Source: Aristolochia californica (Eukaryota; Streptophyta; Magnoliopsida; Piperales; Aristolochiaceae). From it: a stretch of 64,000 bases of DNA. Made by a program: the position numbers and the translations under genes. Below the pieces are notes generated by a model. That model searched no databases. It saw only the letters and a program-made list of their open reading frames with translations, and was not told where the DNA came from. Within the stretch, counting starts at the first letter, position 1. Each line of letters begins with the position of its first letter. Where the stretch lies: contig JARWKL010000012.1 in the NCBI GenBank assembly GCA_029961685.1, positions 20,507,227 through 20,571,226 of the forward strand, written 5' to 3'. Of this stretch, positions 48,664 to 59,592 are shown piece by piece.

Positions 48664-50208
48664 TGGTATTAGAGTAAGTACTCACACTTTATTATCATAA
48701 GATCCTAAATTCGTTTCCTCTCTTCTTCTCTTTCACACTCTTCCTCTCTCGTTCTTCTTCTCTTACAACTTCACTCTCGTTTTTTCTCTCTTTCTCCTTC
48801 TTGTGTGATTAACTACTTTATTATCATAGGACCCTAAATCTAACAAGAGAATATTCCTAAACTTTCTTTTAGTACAATAGTGAATATGGAGCTTTATGTC
48901 ATACAATGCATGTATGCATGTTTAGGAATATCATAAACATCTCTTTAAACATGTTAGAGCTCCTAGACAAGATCATTCCCATGCTTTTAAAGTCAACTTG
49001 GTTGAACTGGCACTGGAATGATTGATCGGCATGTGCATACGATCGATCTTTTAAAAATGTTCAAGCCAAAATTATAGAGCATGATCGATCAACCATAATC
49101 TTTTGATCGATCATCCAGAACATAGCCATTTCATGTTATAAAGTATTATTGATCATCCCATGTGGACTGATCACTCAATAATTGTCCAGGAAATAATATT
49201 TTTCATGGAATGATTGATCATCCCACATGATTGGTCGATTAGGCAAAATCTTGCCAATGAAGGAAATAAAGCATGATCGATCATACTTGCATTGCACAGC
49301 CAAAGGGAATTCCGATTGATCCAAAGGGAATTATTCTAATTAATCGATCATCCCCTCATAATCATCAATCAACATAACTTTTGAGGGCCAACAGTAATAT
49401 ATTGATCGATCAATAAGTCACATTCTGACATAAAAGAGATGCTATGATCGATTAATCGATCAATCGCTTTACAATGAACGCTCAATCAATGAACTGATTT
49501 TTTGCAAATAGGAAAAAAATGGCTAGTGTTGCTTGGAAAATTTATACCACCAAACCATACATATAGTAGTTAATGAGTATTTCTTGGCAAATCCTGTGAG
49601 CATTTACTCTCAATCTTGCAAAACTTCTCAAAAGAGCTCTATAATGAAAGAGAGAGCCTTAACCTTGCAAAATCCTTTCCTCTTTCCATTCCTTTCCTTG
49701 ATTTACATTCTAGACAAGCTTCTCCTCTCCATCTTGTACTATTAAAGAAGTGGAAGCATGGATCTCTCAAGGAGAAGGAGCTCTCCGAGTAAAGGGTGTA
49801 AGTTTTCCTTTCTTTTGTTTTCAATTTTTGAAAAGTTCATCTAGAACCTATGCAATCTAGATAGAAAGAGCCAACTAGAGATAGAATCTAGCACCATTAT
49901 CTCGGGGAGATTGTGATTGTAAAAGCGTATATTGAGCAACACATGGCTTAAAGAGGGTCAAAAATTTTAGTGTGTACATTCTAGCTATGAGAGCTTTAAA
50001 ATAGTGGAATTTCCCAAGCAAGGGTTCTTGGGTGGTGAATGTCATTAAAAGAGCATCGATAAAAAAATTATTCTTGTGTTATGGTGCGTAAATGTTTATT
50101 TTCAATCAAAATTATGAATTTGCATAATATTTTATTTACACACCTTACATAGCTTTTAATTTGAAATACTCAATCCTCCCCCATCTTGAGAAGCTATCTA
50201 GGCCAACA
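48664..50208 (+). repeat. Copia LTR and leader DNA with GATCGATC cluster, module 3
   Basis: Copy of 25295-26838, palindrome-rich at about 48990-49490. Followed by the primer site TGGTATCAGAGTAGG at 50211-50225. Confidence 0.45.
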
Positions 50209-50275
50209 ATTGGTATCAGAGTAGGATAAACACTTAATTGAAATCAAAATCCACTTGATATTAAAAAAAGATTAA

Positions 50276-52347
50276 ATGACATCTCAAGATAAATTGCTCC
50301 TTCTCAAAGAACAATCCACCTATCATCCTCATTTGTTCAATGGAACAAACTATGGATATTGGAAGGTAAGAATTGAATTATTCCTTCAATCCATAGATTG
50401 GGACATATGGCATGTAACCAAGAATTGTCCTTTTGAGCCTCAAAAGCTTGAAAATATCATTCCAGTTGCAAAGGAATTCAATGAGCTGACTAGGGAAGAT
50501 AAAGAGCGGCTCAATACAAACTATGAGGCAATAAACCTTTTGTTATGTGCCTGACCGAATCAGTTCAATAGGGTCTCCACATGTAAGACCTCCAAGGATA
50601 TTTTGGAAATATTAGATGTCACACATGAAGGAACCACTAGAGTTAAAGACTCTAGAATTAGCTTGTTGATAGCCCAATACAATGAATTCAAAATGAAACT
50701 AGGCGAGTCAATAGCTGATATGAACTATAGGTTCACTCATATAATTAATGAGTTGAATATCCTAGGAGAAGAGATTTCCTTGTATAGACAAAACAACAAG
50801 TTTCTCAAGGCACTTCCAAAGTCATGGGTCATGAGGTAGACCATTATTCGTAATGCGAACTTTAGATCTATAAGCTCGAAAAAGCTACTAGGAATCCTTC
50901 TCAATTATGAGATGGAACCTCAAGATGTTGAGGAAGAGCAACCCAAAAGAAAAATGATTGCTCTTATGGCCAAGATGAGTGTTGAAAGCAACTCTAGTGA
51001 AGAAAACGCTAATGAGATGTGTTTTATAACTAGACATCTTCGAAGAATTTATAGGAAAAAGAAGAATTTTAGAAGAGGCAACTCAAAATGACAAATTTCA
51101 TAAGAAAGTTGATGCTTGTTTTGAGTGTGGGAAACCAGAAGATAGAAGGAACAATTGTCTAAACCTTGAAGGAAGAACCCCATCTACAAGCAAAGATCCA
51201 AAGAACAACAAGAAGAAGGTCTGGATATCAGCTTGGGATGTCATGGATGAAGAGTCTAGCAACTCGAAAGAAGAAGAGAGCGGTTGGACTCTTGACAATT
51301 GAAGATAATGATGATGAGTCTACCACTTCCGAAGTGGTAAGTGACTCGAACTATGAAATTAAACTTGAATTACTTTTAGAAAAGTCTATTCATACTCTAA
51401 AAACATACAAAGAAAAAATTCAATGCTCAATTACACGAGATTGCAAAGCTCAAGGAAGAATTTGTCATATTGAAGGAGGCGAATGAAAGCTATATAGCAA
51501 ATGCCTCAAGACAAAGTGTATTGATAGACAAGCTATCATGGGATGGACTTGCGTTTGAGAAAAATAGTCTAGACTTAGAGCAACAACTCAAGCTTCTATC
51601 TCTCAAATTCACACCCAAGAGGAAAGTTGGGAAGAACAAGAAAAAGAAAATCAAGAAGTTCTCTCCAATTCTTCATATTAGATGCCACTATTGGAATAAG
51701 ATGAGTCAATATGGCCACATATGCAAAGTTAAGAATGAAAATCGCATAAAAAACTTGGGCACCAAAATCAATCGAATAAGTTCTGGTAACCCATCAGAAC
51801 TTGGGCAAACAAATTTGGAAGCTTGGATCATTTAGAGCTTCAAAAATCATCCCAAAAGGACTCAACATAAAATGGATCTCTAAGGGTTAAACTTTTCATG
51901 ATGTAGGTTTGTCTTCGAGCCAAGGCACCGAAAAATGTTTGGTTTTTGGATAGTGGTTGCTCGAGGCACATGATCGTGATAAGAACAAGTTCGTTGAACT
52001 CAATCCCAAAGATGGAGGTCGTGTAACTTTTGGAGATAATAACAAAGGTAACTTAAAAGGAATAGGTAAAATTGGTACCTCAAGCTCTTTCATACCCGAT
52101 GTGTATTCTGTAGAATGGTTGATGCATGACTTACTTAGCATTAGTTAGTTTTGTGATAAAGGAAATAATTTTTTATTTGAAAAGGACAAATGCTTAATAA
52201 AGAACGAAAATGATGAACTAGTTTTAGAGGGACATAGAAATAGGAATCTCTATGTAGTAGACATAGTTAATTTACTGTCAACTAGTGCCATTTGTTTGGG
52301 TGCAAAAATCAATGAAACTTGGTTATTGCATAAGAGACTAGGATATT
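50276..52347 (+). pseudogene. Ty1/copia gag-protease relic, module 3
   Basis: Copy of 26906-28977 with the same disabling changes: TGA after LLLCA, TAG after SWVMR, a frame break at the protease DSG region, a stop after LLSIS, and truncation at HKRLGY. No integrase or RT. Near-identity to module 2 fits the recent duplication. Confidence 0.85.
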
Positions 52348-54105
52348 AAAATTAGGATTTATTATGATATGAAAATGAGGGCCTATTATGATATGAAAAT
52401 CAGTGAACAAACTTCAACCAATAAAAAAAACCAAGTAATTAATTCATATATTAAAAAATTCTTAGCTTTCAGTGAAAACCTTGGGTAAAATAACCTTTTC
52501 TTGAACTTTTGGATGGTTTAGAACCTTCAAATCACTATGGGAGCACTTGGGACCTTTTGGATTCGTATAGAAAAGGATGTCTCAAAGTTTGGGATGAGAT
52601 TGGTATATATAATACAATTCCTAACATGAAAAAACTAATTTTGGATTTTAGAAAAAAACAAGTGAAAACTAGATCCAAAATTTATGAAAAATATTCAATA
52701 AATCCTATTTTTATTGCTAAATATGTTAGTAGCTCACTTACAAAATTTGAAGATTTACAACTTCCAAATCTGGATCTAACATCTAAAAACTTTGAATTTT
52801 TGCAACATGGGGTTGAATCCTATGCTTAAGTTCAGCTCTTTTCTGTTACGTGAAGTTGAATCCTTTTTATTATTTTCCACTAGATGGGGTCAAATCCTCC
52901 CATATAGTCAACTCCTACTTTATGTTCTCCAATACAGGGGTTGACCTCTGTTTTTATTTCAAAAGTTTTTGTAACTAGGGTCCAACTCCTTTTTTTTTAT
53001 GCTTGCATTTTGGGGTCAATTCCTATGTTTGGAGCTGACTTCTTTCTTCTTTTTAGGACTCTCATGTTACTAGGATTAGACTTCTTTCGTCTGAGGAGTT
53101 GATTCCTATTGAGGGTTTGACTCCGTTTTCAAAAATCCTTTCTTTTCTACAAAAGTTAACTCATAGGCCAATGTTACAAGGTAAGTTTGTTACCATCAAA
53201 ATTCACTAATTTAGGGCAATCGTGAGCCTCAATTTCAACAAAAGACAACTTAGTTTGATATTCGTACATATAAGCTTTTTTTTGGAAAAATTATTTCTAT
53301 GGAAGTAGGAAGGTTTCATCCTAATGGAAATTTTTATTTACAAGGTAAAATAATAAATATAAAGAGTTATTGATTAACCTCACATTGTAGAAATTTTAAT
53401 TTTTCTAGAAATATTATAAATTATTATTTAAAAAATAATGTATACTTATATTTCACAACAATTTGATAAAACTTAATTTAAAGAATTTCTCTATGTAAAG
53501 ATTGAATTTAAGTGGAAAGTGAAAATATAAAATGTTACCTCGAGGGAATCTATAGCTACTAAGTTGAGGAATCTCATGACTGTATAAACTAAGTATCGAG
53601 AAGGTCAGATCACCAAACTCTAAAGCACCCTGATCAATTTCAACTTTATCCATTTTATTTTTAAAATTCTTGAAACTATGAAATTGAACTTGAGCTGACG
53701 AGAAGGCTACAAAGGTAATCTTGTGAGAGTCAACCTCTTGACCCATTCTAAATGATCTAAGAAGAAAGCACTCCTCGTGAGGTTAACTGGTCTCTGCGCG
53801 TGCTTTCTGGACGAAGGAACAGCTTGTATAACTGAACTTTTATCTTTCCATTAACATAACGATGTATTTGGAGAGAGAGATTTTCTAGCCTAAAGAAAGT
53901 AGACCTCCATTTATTGTGCAATTAACTAGTCCAATGGCCACTCTAGAACACCTCCACGCCAGTTATTGGCACCTTTTCAAGATTAATGCTGATATTTATC
54001 TCCTCATGATTCCTTCTGGAAGGCACAGCCAAGCGACCTTTCAATCCATTCAAGACAAACCTCAAACGTGAAACTGCAGATCATCTGCCTCTTCCTGCTC
54101 CTCTC
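52348..54105. other. Intergenic region upstream of MADS copy 3
   Basis: Copy of 28978-30735, including the start-less 106-codon open stretch at 52509-52829. No gene recognised. Confidence 0.45.
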
Positions 54106-54795
54106 ATGGCGCGCAGGAAGGTGAAGCTTGCTTGGATATTGAACGAGTCTGCGAGGAGGGCGACATGCAGGAAGAGGACCAAGGGTTTAATGAAGAAGGT
54201 GAGTGAACTGAGCATCCTCTGTGGGGTGGAGGTGGCTGTTGTATCCATCAGCCCCAACAACCCACAGCCTGATATCTGGCCGTCCGTCCCTGATGCCATC
54301 CGCACTTTGGAAAAGTTTAAGGCTCTTCCCGAGATGGAACAAAGCAAGAAGACCATGAACCTGGAAGAGTTTTTCAAGAAAAAGATAGAGAAACTCGACG
54401 AACAAGTAAAGAAGTTAGCGAATGGAAACCAAGAGATTCACCTGGATACCCTCTTGTATCAGAGTCTCGATGGGAAAAGCCTCGATGGTCTTAACAACCA
54501 AGAGCTTAGTGATTTGGCCAAGATGATCGACGACAAGGTCAATGCATTAGAGGAGAGGATCGATGATCTCAGAGCCAAGGAGACTCTTTTGGTTCTGCAG
54601 CCATCTGTTGAGGTAGGGATTGGAAGCAACAATAACAGTCGCAGGCTTCCTCCACTGGTCGAGTTCCTTAAAGAGCAGACTTGGTTCATGGAAGCCATGA
54701 ACCCTGACGAACATGTTGGACCATCCAATGGCGCCGGTGCTGTGAAGCCCTTTGATGCTGAAGACTTCACTCATGGATTTTCAGGTGATATTTGA
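54106..54795 (+). CDS. Type I (M-gamma) MADS-box transcription factor, copy 3
   Basis: Intronless 229-aa frame with an intact ATG (CTCTCATGG). MADS domain is residues 1-60 (MARRKVKLAWI, KRTKGLMKKVSELSILCGVE). The M-gamma signature region QPDIWPS and EMEQSKK follows, then a charged coiled-coil-like middle and an acidic tail ending GFSGDI. The protein equals the copy 2 frame and differs from copy 1 only at residue 4. It is the only intact copy on the module 3 side. Downstream sequence is diverged from modules 1 and 2, as expected for the older B-type right flank. Confidence 0.93.
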   Translation: MARRKVKLAWILNESARRATCRKRTKGLMKKVSELSILCGVEVAVVSISPNNPQPDIWPSVPDAIRTLEKFKALPEMEQSKKTMNLEEFFKKKIEKLDEQVKKLANGNQEIHLDTLLYQSLDGKSLDGLNNQELSDLAKMIDDKVNALEERIDDLRAKETLLVLQPSVEVGIGSNNNSRRLPPLVEFLKEQTWFMEAMNPDEHVGPSNGAGAVKPFDAEDFTHGFSGDI

Positions 54796-55992
54796 ATCAG
54801 TAGAAAATCCCCCATGATCCAAATCTAGAATTGTCATCAATAAGCTTAAGGTCGGATGAATGATCTGAAAATAATACTCGTAAGGAACTAGGTGAGATTT
54901 GTAGAAACAAAAAAAATAAATAAAAATCTAGAGGCTCCAAAATAGGAGGCTGAGATTGGTCCCCTAAAAGGGCATTCAAAATATGGGAGTGAATGGGTTC
55001 CTCCCAAGAGACCCATGGCAACCACGTATCTAGAGGTTCTACATTTTTTTGTTTTTTATTTTTTGTTTCTGGAAACCCTATCTTACAATGAACTTGGATT
55101 GATCAAGCACTCTTTAGACATTATCTTTCCATAAAATATGTAGGCTCCTTTTTTTCGTAATAGCGTGGTTAATTATTGTTGTGGCACGCCTAGACGAGCA
55201 CGTGTCAAACTCTTGAAAGTTAAAAATTTAATTTGTTAGTTCCTATTTAGTTCGATATGTTAAAAGCAAGATTCTCTTGTTTCCATACAATATGTAGAAT
55301 CTAATTATCAGTTGATTTCCATATATTGTGAGTTGATCTTTTTTTTTTTTTTTACAATTTTAATGGTGTTTTTAGTAGAAAATCATGGGATAAGAATTTT
55401 CTGAAATTTTATTTGAATTTAATACTGTTAATTACTTTATTTCATTTTTATTAATTTAGACAAGCTACATGAATTTTACCACTTTTCCTTAATTAGTGAA
55501 TTTTTCAGAATGTAGACGGTGAGCCTCAGTTTGTTGTGCCAATCAGCGTCTCTAGACATAGAACTTTTGTATGTATTCTGATGTATGAGATACATGTCCA
55601 AATTTTGAAAGTTCCATATAAGAAAATTTTAAATTGACATGAACATCAAATTTTCACAATTCATGTCCCACAAGCTACCAAGGTGATTTTCATTTAGTAT
55701 ATACTTTGGCTCAAAGAATGCCCTCCTTGCTCAAAGATCAAGTGACCATGGGTACCCAAATTTGTTTGGGTCCCGCCATCCCAAATTTCAAAGACAAATT
55801 TAGGGTTCCCTTGGGAATCCAAATTTGCTTCACCTCATTCAAGCTTTGATCTTCTAGTTGAGCATTCAAATGCATAATGGCTAATGGTTCTGATTGGTAA
55901 CACACATCATTATGCATGCATGATGTTGTGATCTTTATCAGATTTCTCCTATGAGAACTACTAGAATTTCTTTCTATTATAGTCTTATGGAT
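54796..55992. other. MADS copy 3 downstream region
   Basis: Diverged counterpart of 8111-9285, with a 25-base insertion near 55073. The copia linker trace (minus strand, about 55740-55940) is more decayed. No gene. Confidence 0.45.
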
Positions 55993-56311
55993 TGTCGAAA
56001 GACATAGACATGCTTAGGTGTCATTATTGTAAATATCTTATGTTTTTTGTCTTTTCATCACTCTTTCTAGGGTGAAGGCTATACTTGTAATTTATGTACT
56101 CTTGACATCTATAAATAACGGATAAGGGGGACGGTTTGCATATCTTCCACAACCCTAATTCTCTCCCTCTCTTCTCTCTTCTACATGACCACGTCTCTCT
56201 CTTTCTCTCTTAGTCGTCCTCACTTCTCTTCTTCTTCTCTTCTCCTTCTTACTTCTTCTCTCCAACACTCTCAGTTGAAGATCTTAATAGTATGAAATTC
56301 TAAAATCAACA
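55993..56311 (+). repeat. Copia LTR with primer site, module 3 only complete
   Basis: 319 bp, TGTCGAAAGACATAG to ATCAACA, containing a TATA-like CTATAAATAA near 56108. It is followed by TGGGATTAGAGCAGTG, a slightly altered initiator tRNA-Met primer site. Modules 1 and 2 keep only its first 153 bases. Confidence 0.6.
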
Positions 56312-57346
56312 TGGGATTAGAGCAGTGATATCAGGATTCCAGATTTTTTTTTACTTAGATCATGATTCATGAAGGTTCGAGTAACAACAAAATGCTTCAT
56401 TTTTCAAGGAATTTTAAGATATAAAGCACGAGACTTTATATGGAGAATTAAACCTCTATGAGTCCAGTTTCTAACCTAACAAGTAATTTCTCAATCCTAT
56501 GTTTCCAGAGAGACATTTCAATGCCAAAAGGCTCAAAGGTTATGTTGGAAGTGTGTTGCTTTGCGGAATTCAAGATTTTATGCTCCTTCAAGGCTCCAAA
56601 GTTTATATTTCTCACGATGTTTTCTCTTAGAGTTTTCTATTTTATTTTACTAATTTTCTATGCTTAGCTCTTAGGCTATACAAGTTATGTTATCCAACTC
56701 CCTTTATTGCCCTTATTTGTCCTTGAGCTTCCCCCAAACCTTTCTATTTTTACTTTTTTTGGGTAAATGTTTGAAGTATGAGTGCTACTATCGTTGTGTT
56801 CTTCTAAATTGTTTTCCATTTATCATCTTTTATGTTCATCAGTTATAGACCCACTACCTATAAAGAATCGGAGTGTGTCCAAAATCTAGCTTAAGACAAA
56901 TCTTTTAGCTTCATCCAAGAGGTGATTTTTGTTTGAGCTACCCTTAATAAGTGAGTACTCTTTTTGTGCCCTTAAATTGGACCTTTTGTTTCCTCAATAA
57001 AAATCGAATAGAGTTTTTTTTTTTTTCAAACTGATGTATGGAGTTTTATCATTTGGCTAGGAGTGAATTTTCTCCCATATTTTTTTTGTCCAAGCTAGGT
57101 CTTTGTGTCCTTTTTATTTCCAATTTGAGGGGGAAGTAGAAGAAGAAGTACAAGAAAGAGATATTTTATTCCACATCTTGTGGTAATTTTTAATGTGACT
57201 AAATTATCCAAGTAAGGGGAAAACATAAGAAGAAAAATTGACATTTATGAAGAATTTTTTAGTCAATGAGGACTGAAGACCAAGGTTGAAAACCAATAAT
57301 ATTTTTCTTTGCAAACTGGAGTTACAAAGTCTAGCTTCAGGGGGAG
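56312..57346 (+). repeat. Copia internal remnant, module 3
   Basis: Lies between a primer site and a polypurine tract (CTTCAGGGGGAG, 57335-57346). The 69-codon frame at 56458-56667 is unrecognised. A second purine tract (TTTGAGGGGGAAG) lies near 57125. No pol domain seen. It may combine pieces of two elements, since the LTRs on either side are unlike. Confidence 0.4.
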
Positions 57347-57659
57347 TGTTGAACAATAAGTATAGAAGAGTCTTACATGACTCTCATGGAAAGGTGTTTC
57401 ATGGGAAGGTGTTGTAGCCAAGGAGGAAATTTAGTATGATCAAATTTCTACTTGGGTAAGTGTTGTTAAATTGTTCTAGGATTTATCTTTAAGTAGTTGT
57501 TTACTTTGACTATGATTAGGAATTCTACCTGGGGGTAATTGGGATTCAGATAGTTTAATTTTATTATGATTCTATGACTTTCCTCTATTATAAATAGAAG
57601 CCAGATGTACTTAAATTAAACAAGTCAACAAATTATTTCCCTTTTTCATAAATTCAACA
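57347..57659 (+). repeat. LTR with perfect inverted ends, module 3
   Basis: 313 bp, starting TGTTGAA and ending TTCAACA. A purine tract lies immediately upstream, so it is a 3' LTR. A TATA-like TATAAATAG lies near 57592. The partner 5' LTR was not found. Confidence 0.65.
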
Positions 57660-58335
57660 GACTCCTTTCTTCTTTTCAACTCTTCTATTACAGGGATAAG
57701 TATTCATGGGCCAAGATCCTTTTTTAAAAAAAAAAAAAAAACTCACTATAAGCGAAGTTTTACTCCTTTTTTCTCTTCCTTCATGTTCGAAGGCTCAGTT
57801 CCAACATAAGGTGTCAACTCCTTTTTCAAAAATGTCTGAAGTTCCTTTATTTTCTATAGAATTTTCACTCATACTCCAATGTTAAGTGTTTGATTTTGTT
57901 ATCATCAAAATTCAGGAATTGAATCTTGAGCCTCAACACCCATACAAGGGAGCAACTGACCCCATTAATGAGGTGTGGCTCACTTTCCCTTTGGTGGCTG
58001 GATTCCAAAAATATGTGAAAGCATCCACTCCTTGCTTACATTTCTACCTTCCTAAATGGCTACTCAAATAAAGATTATGATGACCTGTCAAAGTGAAAAA
58101 AAAAGACTATAACGTAGCTTCATGTTAATTAGTACCAGCTCATATTTGGCAACTGAAGATATTTTAATACTTAAAAATAGAAAAATCATCATCACACAAT
58201 AAATTTTCTTTGCCATTTTGACCGCTAAATGTACCTCGCCAAGACTTGGTTACTTCTATATATATTCTAAAGAAATGGAAGTTTAAGACATCTTGCTCTC
58301 CTATTCTACCTACTCTCATCTTGTCGTCATCTTCA
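57660..58335. other. Upstream region of the fourth MADS gene
   Basis: Bases 57780-58000 resemble the block at 6440-6580 upstream of MADS copy 1 (shared ACTCAT...CCAATGTT, TTATCATCAAAATTCA, GAGCCTCAA). No gene. Confidence 0.45.
58258..58267 (+). promoter_or_regulatory. Putative TATA box of the fourth MADS gene
   Basis: TATATATATT about 70 bases upstream of the ATG at 58336, a normal distance for a short leader. Confidence 0.5.
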
Positions 58336-58875
58336 ATGGCTCGTAAGAAGGTCGCTCTTGCCTGGATTGCGGATGATGTGAGAAGGAAGGCTACTTTCAT
58401 GAAGAGGAAAAGAGGCTTGATCAAGAAGGTGAGCGAAATAAGCACCCTTTGCAGCGTGGAGGCAACTGTGGTGCTCGACAACCCTTACAAGGGAGAAGAA
58501 GAAGTATGGCCCTCTATCCCAGATGCAGCGGACACCTTCCTACAATTTAAAAGCCTTCAAGAGAGTGATCGTTGCAAGAAAATGTCAAATCAAGAAGGAT
58601 TCTATAGGCAATCCAATGCGAAGCTTGAGAAAAAACTGTAGAAGCTAGAGAAGAAGAATAAGGAGATTGAAACTGATATCCTCATGTACCAGTGCCTTGG
58701 AGGGAGAAACAATTTAGACGTGACGATTTCAGATCTTTATGATATCACCAAGAGGATTGATGCAAAAGCAAAAGTTGTGGAGAAGAGGATTAACTTTGTT
58801 AAGGGATATGAAGGAGAGGTGGCTCCGCCAGCCATGGAAAAAGAGAGTGGAAGTTCCAAGGCTAAGGCCAAATAG
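58336..58875 (+). pseudogene. M-gamma MADS-box gene, divergent fourth copy with in-frame stop
   Basis: ATG at 58336; the open frame runs further upstream but has no better start. MADS domain: MARKKVALAWIADDVRRKAT, then KRKRGLIKKVSEISTLCSVE. EVWPSIPDA and the M-gamma-type region SDRCKKMSNQEGFYRQ follow. TAG at 58639-58641 is codon 102. The same frame stays open beyond it to 58875, with ILMYQCLGG equivalent to the LLYQSLDG of copies 1-3, and ends KAKAK. Without the stop it would be a 179-aa frame. As it stands, a 101-aa protein with the whole MADS domain but a shortened coiled coil could be made. It is clearly older than the 23-kb duplication. Confidence 0.85.
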
Positions 58876-59592
58876 TCATATTGAGAAAAAAAAGGTACAA
58901 TCGAAGTCTTGTTGTTTTGAAAGAAAGTGATGAACTAGATTTTTGAATGGCAATAAAACTATATATATCTTTCTTACATTTCATGAATGGTGGCATTTAG
59001 ATATTTAATAAAGCTTGTTAAAGTGAAAATTTACAATGTGAAGTGGATGAGGAGATAATATCAATGCTATCCCTCATACTTATCAAAATCTAATTATTAT
59101 CTAATTAATGAATCTAGAGTTTTTGTTTCAAGGAAATTTGTTAACTAGTAGTTTAGAACGATCTTGCATATTTGATATTTCGCTAACTTTCGCTTCTATC
59201 TAAGAGCCTAAACAAGACTTTATCATGCTCGACTTGCTTAATTTGTCCATCTGTAGATTTTTCCATGATAGAACTCTTACTCTACTTCTTGTAGAGCTTA
59301 ACACTTCTTCGTTTTAATCTGAAAATTATGAATGATATAATTTAAAAAATAACTCCTTTCAATCGATAACATTTAAAATGAAATGTTGACTCTCACAGGA
59401 TGAATCACAATCGATCTTAACTTTCCACATTGTGTTGTTGTGTATCATATAATATGTACATGTACATATAATAAGTATAAATAGCTAAATCCTCAAAAAC
59501 CCAAAGTTATTTGAGATCTCTTCTTCATATTTCTCTTCACTTTTTATTTATTATTTTGTTTTCTCATGGAATCAAAGTAAGTTCAATAAATA
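58876..59592. other. 3' flank of the fourth MADS gene and copia LTR end
   Basis: Mostly AT-rich. Bases about 59437-59566 end in TTCTCA followed by TGGAATCAAAGTAAG, a degenerate initiator tRNA-Met primer site, with TATAAATAG near 59478. This is probably the end of another copia LTR. Its start is uncertain. Confidence 0.4.

Larger units (their letters stand above)
30736..54105. repeat. Recent 23.4-kb tandem duplication, unit II (approximate edges)
   Basis: Second copy of the unit starting at 7421, anchored on MADS starts at 30736 and 54106. Same content and order, including peroxidase copy 3. Differences include the MADS start codon, a gag stop codon, and microsatellite lengths. Confidence 0.8.
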
